Assembly: GCA_040756655.1 (NCBI GenBank)
Contig: JBFLYN010000047.1
Span: 1 to 20,373, forward strand
Direction: 5' to 3'
From: JBFLYN01 sp040756655
GTDB lineage: Bacteria > Bacillota > Sulfobacillia > UBA8153
DNA: 20,373 bases
Shown: one piece after another, positions 6,711-14,121 of the stretch
Position numbering within the stretch: position 1 is the stretch's first letter
Layout of the letters: the number at the start of each line of letters is the position of its first letter
Made by a program: the position numbers and the translations under genes
The notes under the pieces: generated by a model
Databases searched by the model: none
Told to the model about the DNA's origin: nothing
What the model saw: only the letters and a program-made list of their open reading frames with translations

Positions 6711-8651
6711 CTACTCCCGCGTCCGCGGGGTCTTCGCCCAGGCCTGGGGCTGCCTCTTTAGTATCTTCAGAACTAGAGCCGAAGTATAGGGTACGGGAAA
6801 GAGGAAGGCCGCCAGCGGCAGCAACAACAGCTGCAACAGCACCGCGACGCGGCGAACCCGGTGCCTGGGCGCCATCCACATCTCCAGGTACGGCCGGTAA
6901 CGGTAGTATGCGTAAATGGTGAAAGAAAAATATGTCAAGGTAAAACCGTGCAAAGCCAGCCTGGTGACTGGAGGGATCAGACTGGGGTCGACGAGACCCT
7001 GGTGCCATAACACGCCCAAAGTTGGGGGCACCAGCGTCGCCCCCTGGTACAAGCACCATTCCAGCTGGCCCTTGAGGAACAGCTGCCTGAGAAGCCTGCG
7101 CCTGCGCTCGGGAGGAGCGTTCACCATGTTGACGACCTTATCTACAACCTGGAGGTGACCGCTCCCCCAGCGCAATCGTTGCCTCATGAAGGCCCGGATG
7201 GTGGGGGGTGTTTGCTCACTAGAATGGTACGGGAGGTACTCGGGCCATGCTCCTGCCATGAGGTAGGCCCGGACACCCAGTTCCAGGTCTTCAGTTAGGC
7301 TGTCGTGGGCAAACCCTCCCAGCGAACGCAAAAGTGAGGTCTCAACAAATAGGTTAGTCCCTCCCACAAAGGGCAGCCGGCGGAACAGCGCAGGCAGGTA
7401 CCAGTCGTGGGCCACTGCCTGGTACAGGCTGGCGATCTTACAGAACGCTGTCATGCAGAAGAAGTTGCGTACCTGAAACACCGGTCCTTGAAAGATGGGT
7501 GGTGGTTGGTCATCCACGAGGTAGCGGTAGGCGATGTAAAGCAGGACGTCCGGGTGAGGCCTGCTCTCGGCGTCGTAGAAGCCGCAGACTCTGCTGCGCG
7601 GGTCTACCATCCCGAGTCCGTGGTTTAGCGCACGACCCTTAGTGGACCCGATGGGGCGACCAGTATTGGTGCCGGCATATGAACCTTCGAAATCATAAGG
7701 GACGTCCACCTGCTTGAGCACAGGAGACTTCTCCCGGGCTTTCATCTGGCGGTATTGCTGGGCGACTTTCTCCTGGGTGGTAGGCAGTGCTTCAAGGCAT
7801 GCCCGGTGGATGGCCCGGCGTAGCTCCTGCTCGGGCATACCCCGGACCTCTTTTAGCAGCTGGGCACTGGCTCGCAGGGTGAATGCCTCAAGGATGTCCG
7901 CGGCCAAGGGGTGGTGAGCGCGAGATGCAGCCTTAATCATATGTTTGAGCCGCCGGGCTGTGTTGCCGGTAAGCTCAAGGCAGGCTGCGGCCACGGGTAG
8001 GGCCAGGCTGATATACAGGGGTAGAAGGCTCGGTGCCAGGTGCACCTCTTCCTCCGGCAACGCGCACCGGATCAGTGCGCAGAGTTTCTCTTCAGGCAAC
8101 CTACCGTGGGTAGTGATCAAGGCTGCAGCCACATCCCGGACTGCGAGTGGCTCTAGGGCCGTGCCGCCACTGGGAAGCTGGCACCGTAGTTCCACCCGGG
8201 CTTCCTGGGCGGTCGCCGTGATGCTGGGCGCCATCATGCCCGCTAGTGCCGTCAGCACATCAGTGCTGTTCCACGGCTTTCCCTCTTCGAGCACGCTCCA
8301 TACTCCTGAAAGAGTGGACAGGAGCCGGACATTGCGGGCAGCTGTCTCCTTTTCGTCTGTGATAACCAGAATCTCCCAGCGGTCCGGGAAATATCGTAAA
8401 CCGCACATGTGCTCGATGGTGCGGGAGATCACGTCGGCTTCGTTCCGAGCAGGCACTATCACTGTCAGCCGGGGCAGCTCCTTACCGCGCTCCTTGGCCA
8501 GCCTTTCGAGACCATCAAGGTCCAGTTGAGGTCTGCACCGCCAGTACCTTGTTTCAGCGTACCTCTTCCACACGAAGAACCGGCAAAACAAGCCGAAGAA
8601 CACGGCGTAGACACCGATGGCGCCCAGGTAGATCCCCTGTGCTAAGGTCAT
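6711..8651 (-). CDS. Membrane family-2 glycosyltransferase with a large helical insertion
   Basis: A 646-residue processive-type GT2 enzyme. Order: one N-terminal membrane helix (about 5-26); catalytic start TVIVPARNEAD (63-73) and EILVITDE (93-100); a 215-residue helical block (about 101-315) with no GT2 counterpart; then the GT2 fold resumes with GSTKGRALNHGLG (335-347), FYDAES (358-363, the DxD position), VGGTNLFV, TEDLELG (453-459) and the Q-x-x-RW motif QRLRW (491-495); finally three or so membrane helices (about 530-630). It resembles cellulose/hyaluronan-synthase-type enzymes that extrude a polysaccharide or glycosylate a lipid carrier. Sugar and acceptor are unknown. First gene of the operon with the cDPGS-like GTPase. 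The ATG at 8651 has only a distant GGGAG, so initiation may be weak. Confidence 0.85.
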   Translation of the reverse strand: MTLAQGIYLGAIGVYAVFFGLFCRFFVWKRYAETRYWRCRPQLDLDGLERLAKERGKELPRLTVIVPARNEADVISRTIEHMCGLRYFPDRWEILVITDEKETAARNVRLLSTLSGVWSVLEEGKPWNSTDVLTALAGMMAPSITATAQEARVELRCQLPSGGTALEPLAVRDVAAALITTHGRLPEEKLCALIRCALPEEEVHLAPSLLPLYISLALPVAAACLELTGNTARRLKHMIKAASRAHHPLAADILEAFTLRASAQLLKEVRGMPEQELRRAIHRACLEALPTTQEKVAQQYRQMKAREKSPVLKQVDVPYDFEGSYAGTNTGRPIGSTKGRALNHGLGMVDPRSRVCGFYDAESRPHPDVLLYIAYRYLVDDQPPPIFQGPVFQVRNFFCMTAFCKIASLYQAVAHDWYLPALFRRLPFVGGTNLFVETSLLRSLGGFAHDSLTEDLELGVRAYLMAGAWPEYLPYHSSEQTPPTIRAFMRQRLRWGSGHLQVVDKVVNMVNAPPERRRRLLRQLFLKGQLEWCLYQGATLVPPTLGVLWHQGLVDPSLIPPVTRLALHGFTLTYFSFTIYAYYRYRPYLEMWMAPRHRVRRVAVLLQLLLLPLAAFLFPVPYTSALVLKILKRQPQAWAKTPRTRE

Positions 8652-8775
8652 CCGTTAAGACAGCTCCCGCATTTGTCGCGTATAAGACGTGCCGGGATGT
8701 AGTGTGTGTCCGGGGAATCAGGTGTAGGCATGGCAAAAAGCGGGCCCGGGTGAAGGTTTTCCCAAAACGAAGGCA

Positions 8776-8810
8776 GCCAGCGCCCGGCGGCTCTCCCGGC
8801 AGGCGCTGGC
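8776..8810 (-). terminator. Hairpin upstream of the glycosyltransferase operon
   Basis: GCCAGCGCC (8776-8784) pairs with GGCGCTGGC (8802-8810) over 9 bp with a 17-nt loop. On the minus strand it is followed by TGCCTTCGTTTT, a weak terminator-like tail, and lies about 125 nt before the glycosyltransferase start. It may end transcription arriving from the right or act as a leader attenuator. Confidence 0.35.
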
Positions 8811-8838
8811 CCGATAGTTAACGGGGCACGAAGTTACG

Positions 8839-9238
8839 GTGGATGTCTCCTACTACTTTCACACGCTCCTCTGCCACCCTGTCGGAGTAGTACTAGACCG
8901 GGAGCTAGCAACGCGGATCGGCCGGGTGCTGAGCGACAACGGGACGGAGTTCGTCGGCCAACCGACCCACGTCTTCGATGCGCTTTGCGGCGGACCACGG
9001 TGCGGCACGGCTGGACCAACGGCAAGGCAGGCGTTTCGTCCAGACCCTCAAGGAGGCGTTCGAGGGGATGCTGCGCAATAAGCGGTACCGGAGCATCGCG
9101 GAGTTCTAGGCGGACCTGGACCGGTGGTTGAGCTGGTACAACACCGAGCGGCCTCAGCAGGGCCGGTTCAACCGGGGCCGACCTCCGGTCAAGGCGGTTG
9201 GTGCATTCCAACTCCGGCAGGAATCGAAGGCAGCATAG
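8839..9238 (+). pseudogene. Decayed IS481-like integrase-core transposase relic
   Basis: The C-terminal half of an rve-type DDE transposase can be pieced together from shifted frames: RVLSDNGTEFVGQ holds the second catalytic Asp, HGWTNGK then changes frame into RFVQTLKEAFEGML (catalytic Glu region normally NGKAERF), followed by YRSIAEF, an in-frame TAG (9107-9109), and DLDRWLSWYNTERPQQGRF to the stop at 9236-9238. The N-terminal helix-turn-helix half is missing, the region between DNGTEF and NGKA is shortened, and no terminal repeats are evident. Not functional; a remnant between the glycosyltransferase and pilus blocks. Confidence 0.8.
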
Positions 9239-9494
9239 CGAACGTAGCGAATAATGCCACAGAAGCGTGATGGGTCAGCGCTTCGCTGGAACCACATCTG
9301 GGCAACACGCCACCAGTCCGGATGCCAACAGGTAGCCCCGAGGTCGTGCCAGTGGATGCGGACGCCGGACCCAGTGTGGGTAACCGGCCTTCGGTCGGTC
9401 CAGGGCGAAGCCCCGCGGTAGCGTCGGAGGCTCCGGGCGCCCGTTCGGGATGACCGGCGCGGAGGAAGACGGTCGCTTGCCGTCGAAGGAAGTC
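9239..9494 (+). other. Intergenic, GC-rich structured leader before pilB
   Basis: No convincing gene. Short hairpins can be drawn at 9275-9287 (CAGCG/CGCTG), 9383-9399 (ACCGGCC/GGTCGGT with one G-U pair) and 9403-9413 (GGGC/GCCC with a GAA loop). These sit within about 110 nt of the pilB start and could form part of its leader. I compared the segment with the c-di-GMP-I riboswitch consensus and it does not fit. No promoter stands out. Confidence 0.3.
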
Positions 9495-11198
9495 ATGACC
9501 GAAAGTATTTGGCCGGGGGGGCCCGAAGTGATCAAGCGCCTGGGTAACATGCTGGTGGAGAAGGGGCTGATTACCCGTTCTCAGCTGCGGGAAGCCGTGG
9601 AGCGCGCCCGCGAATCGGGAGCGCGGGTTGGCGAGGTCCTGGCTGCTATGGGGGTGGTGACCGAGGCAGACATCCTCCGGGCCCTGGCCGAACAGTTCAA
9701 CCTAGCCTGCTTAAGCGGGACCGATGTCCGGGTAGAGCCCCGGGCGGCGCAGCAGGTGCCCGAAGCCACGGCCCGGCGATACCGTGCCGTGCCCATCCGC
9801 ATGGACGAGCAGGGCCTGGTGGTGGCGGTGGCAGACCCTTTGAATGTAGTGGTCATGGACGAGATCGCCCTAGCCACCGGCCTCAGAGTGCAACCGGTAC
9901 TGGTGACCGAGCGAGAACTAGAGCGACTTTTGCAGCAGGCCTACCCACCGGGAGGGGCCCAGGCCGCCGTCGAGCTGCCGAGCGCGCCCGAAGAAGAGGA
10001 TGCCGCGGCTTGGCGCCTGCGGGAGATGGTCGATGAGGCGCCGGTGGTACGCCTGGTGCACGGCATGTTGGATCGGGCCATTGCCGACGGCGCCAGCGAC
10101 ATCCACATCGAACCTACCGCCGACCGGGTGCGCGTGCGCTACCGTGTCGACGGCCTGCTGTATGAGGCCATGAGCCAGCCGTTGAGCCTGCATGCGCCGC
10201 TGGTCTCCAGGCTCAAGGTCATGTCTTCGCTGGATATTTCCGTGAGGCGACAGCCCCAGGACGGACGCTTCGAGATCCGCGACCGCCACCGCAACGTAGA
10301 CTTGCGGGTAGCCACCATGCCCACGATACACGGTGAGAAGGTGGCCATTCGCATCCTGGATAAGTCCAGGACCATCACCCGTCTGGAGGACGTGGGTTTA
10401 CTTCCGGATGTCCAGGAACAGTACCAACGGATGATCACCAGGCCCTCGGGCATTATTCTCATCTGTGGCCCGACCGGAAGCGGCAAGACCACCACTCTCA
10501 TCGCCACCCTGCACCGGCTCAACTCTCCCGAACTCAACATCGTTACTTTGGAGGACCCGGTGGAATACGAGGTGCCGGGCACAAACCAGATCCAGGTCAA
10601 CGAGCGGACCGGCATCACCTTCGCCTCCGGCCTCCGGTCCATCCTGCGGCAGGACCCCAACATCATCATGGTGGGAGAGATCCGCGACCGGGAGACGGCC
10701 GAGATCGCCATCCGCGCCGCCCTCACCGGACACCTGGTGTTCAGCACCGTGCACACCAATGACGCGGCGGGGGCCGTCACCCGGCTGCTCGACCAGGGGA
10801 TCGAGCCCTTTTTGGTAGCCTCCTCCCTGGTGGGCACGGTGGGGCAGCGGTTGGCACGGCGGCTCTGTCGGCGCTGCCGCCAAGCCTACCAGCTGCCTGC
10901 CGACGCTCCCGAGCGACTGAGTCTGGGGTTGGGTGACGGCCCTCTGGAGGTTTACCGCGCGGTCGGTTGTCCAGACTGTAACGGGACGGGTTACCGGGGG
11001 CGCTTGGCCCTCTTTGAGCTGCTGGCGGTCTCGCCGAGCATCCGTGAGCTGGTGCTCCGGCGGGCCGACAGCGTGACCCTTCGCAAACAGGCGGTCCGGG
11101 AAGGCATGCAGGTGCTCGCCCAAGACGGGGTGCAAAAGGCGCTCCAGGGCCTGACCTCTCTGGGCGAGGTGCGGCGGGTTACCTACACCGAGGGGTAG
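9495..11198 (+). CDS. pilB: Type IV pilus extension ATPase PilB
   Basis: A 567-residue GspE/PilB ATPase that drives pilus assembly from the cytoplasmic side. The N-terminus (about 15-70: RLGNMLVEKGLIT, then VGEVLAAMGVVTEADILRALAEQ) is a MshEN-type repeat, the domain that binds c-di-GMP in several PilB/MshE proteins. The ATPase core has Walker A GPTGSGKTTT (325-334), Asp box TLEDPVEY, Walker B IIMVGEIRD (390-398), His box STVHTNDAAGA and a zinc tetracysteine (C458, C461, C492, C495). Starts: ATG 9495 (GAAGGA close by) is used; ATG 9450 or GTG 9528 are possible, the latter giving the common VIKRLG N-terminus. PilT follows 11 nt after the stop. Confidence 0.93.
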   Translation: MTESIWPGGPEVIKRLGNMLVEKGLITRSQLREAVERARESGARVGEVLAAMGVVTEADILRALAEQFNLACLSGTDVRVEPRAAQQVPEATARRYRAVPIRMDEQGLVVAVADPLNVVVMDEIALATGLRVQPVLVTERELERLLQQAYPPGGAQAAVELPSAPEEEDAAAWRLREMVDEAPVVRLVHGMLDRAIADGASDIHIEPTADRVRVRYRVDGLLYEAMSQPLSLHAPLVSRLKVMSSLDISVRRQPQDGRFEIRDRHRNVDLRVATMPTIHGEKVAIRILDKSRTITRLEDVGLLPDVQEQYQRMITRPSGIILICGPTGSGKTTTLIATLHRLNSPELNIVTLEDPVEYEVPGTNQIQVNERTGITFASGLRSILRQDPNIIMVGEIRDRETAEIAIRAALTGHLVFSTVHTNDAAGAVTRLLDQGIEPFLVASSLVGTVGQRLARRLCRRCRQAYQLPADAPERLSLGLGDGPLEVYRAVGCPDCNGTGYRGRLALFELLAVSPSIRELVLRRADSVTLRKQAVREGMQVLAQDGVQKALQGLTSLGEVRRVTYTEG

Positions 11199-11209
11199 GA
11201 GAAGTGGAT

Positions 11210-12271
11210 ATGCACATGCAGGCCCTGCTCGGCGTGGCTGTAGAGCGGCGGGCCTCTGACCTTCACCTCACCGTGGGTGCGCCACCGGTCCTGCGGGTCC
11301 ACGGCGAAATGGTCAGGCTGGAGGGAGCCGAGCTCCGGCCGGAGGATACGGCCGCCCTGGCCGCCGAGGTCCTGCCCGACAAGCTCAGGTCGAGGTTTGA
11401 TGAAGCCGGGGAAGTGGACTTTGCCTTTGGGCTGGAAGGGCTGGGCCGCTTCCGCTGCAACGTCTTTCGCCAGCGGGGCAAGGTGGCCCTGGCCGTCCGC
11501 GTCCTCAGTGAGAAGGTGCCGGATCTGGCCACACTGGGCCTTCCCCCGGTAGTGGCGGAACTGGCCTTCAAGCCGGACGGTCTGGTACTGGTGACCGGCC
11601 GTACCGGTAGCGGCAAGTCGACCACCCTGGCGGCGATGGTGGAACTCATCAATCAAAAGAGGTCGGGGCACATCATCACTTTAGAAGACCCCATCGAATA
11701 CTTCCACCGGCATGGCCAGTGCATCGTCAACCAGCGCGAGATCGGTGCCGACTCGGATTCCTTCGCCGCTGCCCTGAGGGCGGCCCTGCGCGAGGACCCC
11801 GACGTGATCCTGGTAGGGGAGCTCAGGGACGTGGAGACCATGGCCATTGCTCTCACGGCGGCCGAGACCGGGCATCTGGTGCTGTCCACCCTGCACACCA
11901 TCAGCGCGCCCGGCGCTATCGACCGGCTGGTCGACGCCTTCCCGCCTCACCAGCAGGCCCAGGTGCGAACGCAGCTGGCGTTGGTACTGCAAGGAGTTGT
12001 GGCCCAGCGGCTCTTGGCCCGGAGCGACCGGGCGGGCCGGGTGGCGGCCTGCGAGGTTTTGGTGGCCACGACGGCGGTACGCAACCTGATCCGGGAGGGC
12101 AAGAGCCACCAGCTGGTGTCGGCCATCCAAACGGGAGCCCGCTACGGTATGGTATCGCTGGAGGCCTCGCTCAAGGAACTGGTGGAGCGGGATGTCATGA
12201 GCCCGGCCCAGTATCGAAAGCTTATGGCAGCGGAGCGGAGCGGCGAAGCTGGATCGGACGGCGACTGGTGA
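11210..12271 (+). CDS. pilT: Type IV pilus retraction ATPase PilT
   Basis: A 353-residue PilT-type ATPase that powers pilus depolymerisation for twitching and DNA uptake. N-terminal PAS-like domain with ASDLHLTVGAPP, Walker A GRTGSGKST (130-138), Asp box TLEDPIEY, Walker B DVILVGELRD, His box STLHT and the PilT-specific C-terminal signature as AVRNLIREGK (289-298; family AIRNLIRE). No tetracysteine, as expected for PilT and unlike PilB. ATG at 11210 has AGGAGA 9 nt ahead; GTG at 11204 is too close. Last functional gene before the transposase relic that separates it from pilC. Confidence 0.94.
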   Translation: MHMQALLGVAVERRASDLHLTVGAPPVLRVHGEMVRLEGAELRPEDTAALAAEVLPDKLRSRFDEAGEVDFAFGLEGLGRFRCNVFRQRGKVALAVRVLSEKVPDLATLGLPPVVAELAFKPDGLVLVTGRTGSGKSTTLAAMVELINQKRSGHIITLEDPIEYFHRHGQCIVNQREIGADSDSFAAALRAALREDPDVILVGELRDVETMAIALTAAETGHLVLSTLHTISAPGAIDRLVDAFPPHQQAQVRTQLALVLQGVVAQRLLARSDRAGRVAACEVLVATTAVRNLIREGKSHQLVSAIQTGARYGMVSLEASLKELVERDVMSPAQYRKLMAAERSGEAGSDGDW

Positions 12272-12508
12272 AACTGCCGGCAGCTTGATCCGAGTACTCT
12301 CGGAAACACCCAGAACCTCCCTGGGAAGGCGTGGGAATAGAGCCGAAGTAAGTGATTGAGGAGTCATGCTGACCCTGTAGGTCGTGAGGGACTACGGATT
12401 TCGAGGGAACCGAGGCTCATGAAGGAGTGCGCACCCTGAAAAGGACATAGGGAACCAGGCTCATCAAGATGATCTTTTAGAAGGTGTACTGTTGGGTTGT
12501 GCTGCGTC
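12272..12508 (+). other. Non-coding segment between pilT and the transposase relic
   Basis: No gene seen. It contains a hairpin right after pilT (TCCGAG-TACT-CTCGGA, 12289-12304), a second weak one (CCCAG/CTGGG, 12309-12325), and a near-direct repeat: GGGAACC(G)AGGCTCAT at 12405-12420 and GGGAACCAGGCTCAT at 12450-12464. The repeat probably belongs to the end of the old insertion element, but its exact boundary could not be found. Confidence 0.4.
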
Positions 12509-13816
12509 TCAAGGGGCGAGGGGCCTACCGAATATCTCGGATAGGAGGTCAGGGTGAGCCTTTTGGGCCCATCTGACCCAGGCAGCGATGTGTTGGTTCA
12601 TGGCTATAAGATGAGCGTGCCAGAACCAGGCGCGCTTGCTCTTTGACCGGCGCCTTTCGATCTTGTAGTCGACCTTTACGCGTTTGAAGCAGCGTTCTGA
12701 GGCGGTGCGTTGAGAATAGGTTTTCTTCCAGGCGGGATAGCTGCGCGGGGTGGTTCAGATGTCTTGACCCGGCGACCTTTGGGCAGCGCCACTTGAGGCG
12801 GTTGCGGTCCTTGTCAAAGCCACCATAGACCATGAGGTAACCGCTGGAACAACGGGGGACGCCGTACTCGTTGGCCTCGATTGAAGAGAACTTGCGGTGA
12901 CCCGAGTTGCGTTCATTCAGTTCTATGAAGGGTTCTATGTTCCCCTCGTTGTGCAGGCGGTAGAAGTCATAGGAGTCATGGGCTGAGTTCCAGACGGCCT
13001 GATTTCGAGATACGGATAGAGTTTCCTGAACTCGGCGAGCGCGACGACGCCGAGCACGTAGTCGTGGCGGGAAGCCTGGGCGACGGAACGAAGACGGGGA
13101 GTTCCGCAGGGCTGTTTGAAGCAACGAGTTCGCAGAGGGAATATCAGTAGTAGACCTCTTCGCGATAGCTATCCCAACCCCAGGTGGCGTCAGGGTCTGG
13201 GTAGCGCCGGGGGCATGAGCAACGGTAGATGCCCTGTTTGTGGCAGTAACAGACCTTCACTCCGCAGGGATGGGTTCCAGTACGGAGGGAAGTGCCGTCA
13301 CCGGAGAGGGTCAGGCTGGTGGGGATGAGTCCGAGGGAGATGGACTGGTCCACGCAGCAATGGGCAAACACCTCTTGGATCAGCCGTTCGGGTCGCCTGG
13401 TGAAAGACCGGCCCTTCAAGGCCTGGTCTACCAGTTTCCTGACGACACCTGGGTGTTTGGGTGTTTTCTGCGCAGGGGACGGACCTTAAATCGCCGGGCA
13501 CGTAACTTTGAGAGGTCTTCCTGCCACAGGCGGTTCATGAAGCCGTAAAAGGTGCCAATGGACGGGGTTTTCTCAGGGTCTAAGCCGGAGAGTAAAGCGA
13601 GCACCCTGTCGTTTCTGAGGGTCCTCACCCATTGGGTGATGCCCGAGACCTTCTGGTCGGTCATGAGTATCAGGGAGCGCAAGAGGTCAACGGGGTCGAA
13701 ATCAGCAGGTCTACCCAGGGAAGAGGGTAGCAGGACACAAGAAGCGGTATGGCTGGATCGAGGTCAAGCACCCAGACCTTGGCCAGCATTAACCAAAAAT
13801 GTGTGGAAATCGGCAT
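12509..13816 (-). pseudogene. Decayed full-length DDE transposase inserted in the pilus operon
   Basis: About 436 codons of a DDE transposase can be followed on the minus strand through several frames: MPISTHFWLMLAKVWVLDLD, then MTDQKVSGITQWVRTLRND, KLVDQALKGRSF, LSGDGTSLRTG (first Asp), SYREEVYY, then a TGA stop (13146-13144) where YYGYSL would be expected, ASRHDYVLGVVALAEF, AHDSYDFYRL, FIELNERNSGHRKFSS, and finally TASERCFKRVKVDYKIE (Glu region) to a TGA at 12511-12509. At least five frame changes (near 13730, 13440, 13085, 13010 and 12735) show long decay. The IS family (IS1182/IS5-like) is not settled. It lies antisense to the pilus genes. Confidence 0.8.
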
Positions 13817-14121
13817 GGGAGCGACAATGGAGAAGCACGAATGAACACCACCCGGCATCGAAGTGATGGCAAATAATACCACCCACCTGGATTTTGGGGA
13901 CAATTGCCGGTTGTCAAGTGCGGTCTACCGTGCTGAGGGTATGCTATGACCATTACTCTCTTCCTAGAAGCCGCACCGACACAAAGACGTAGCATTTCGC
14001 ATGCATCTGTTTGGCGCACCAAGAGTGGGGAGAAAACCTGAGACGCGCCTTCCGAAAGCTGAAACTCTAGCAGCGGTTAGGACTTTCTGAGAGGACACTG
14101 ATCCTGGAAAGGGGGGAGATT
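13817..14121 (+). other. Non-coding segment between the transposase relic and pilC
   Basis: No gene seen in 305 nt; frames are short and codon use differs from the neighbours. On the minus strand TATTAT with a distant TTGTCC could be remains of the transposase promoter. On the plus strand no good promoter for pilC was found, although one would be needed if transcription from pilB stops within the relic. The last bases hold the pilC ribosome site (GGGGGGAG). Confidence 0.35.

Noticed and set aside
9375..9445. Possible c-di-GMP-I (GEMM) riboswitch before pilB
   Set aside because: GGGTAACC and GGGCGAAGCC resemble parts of the consensus, but the GNRA tetraloop, its receptor and the conserved 3' GGTAGCGGGGTTACC segment are missing.
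9275..9550. Minus-strand ORF of 91 codons opposite the pilB leader
   Set aside because: No recognisable family, no ribosome site, high Pro/Arg composition typical of antisense GC-rich frames.
10139..10837. Long minus-strand frames opposite pilB
   Set aside because: Antisense of a clear ATPase gene in GC-rich DNA; no start signals.
12272..12508. Group II intron 5' end (GTGCGCACCC at about 12428)
   Set aside because: Only a partial match to the GUGYG start; no reverse transcriptase or domain V hairpin nearby.
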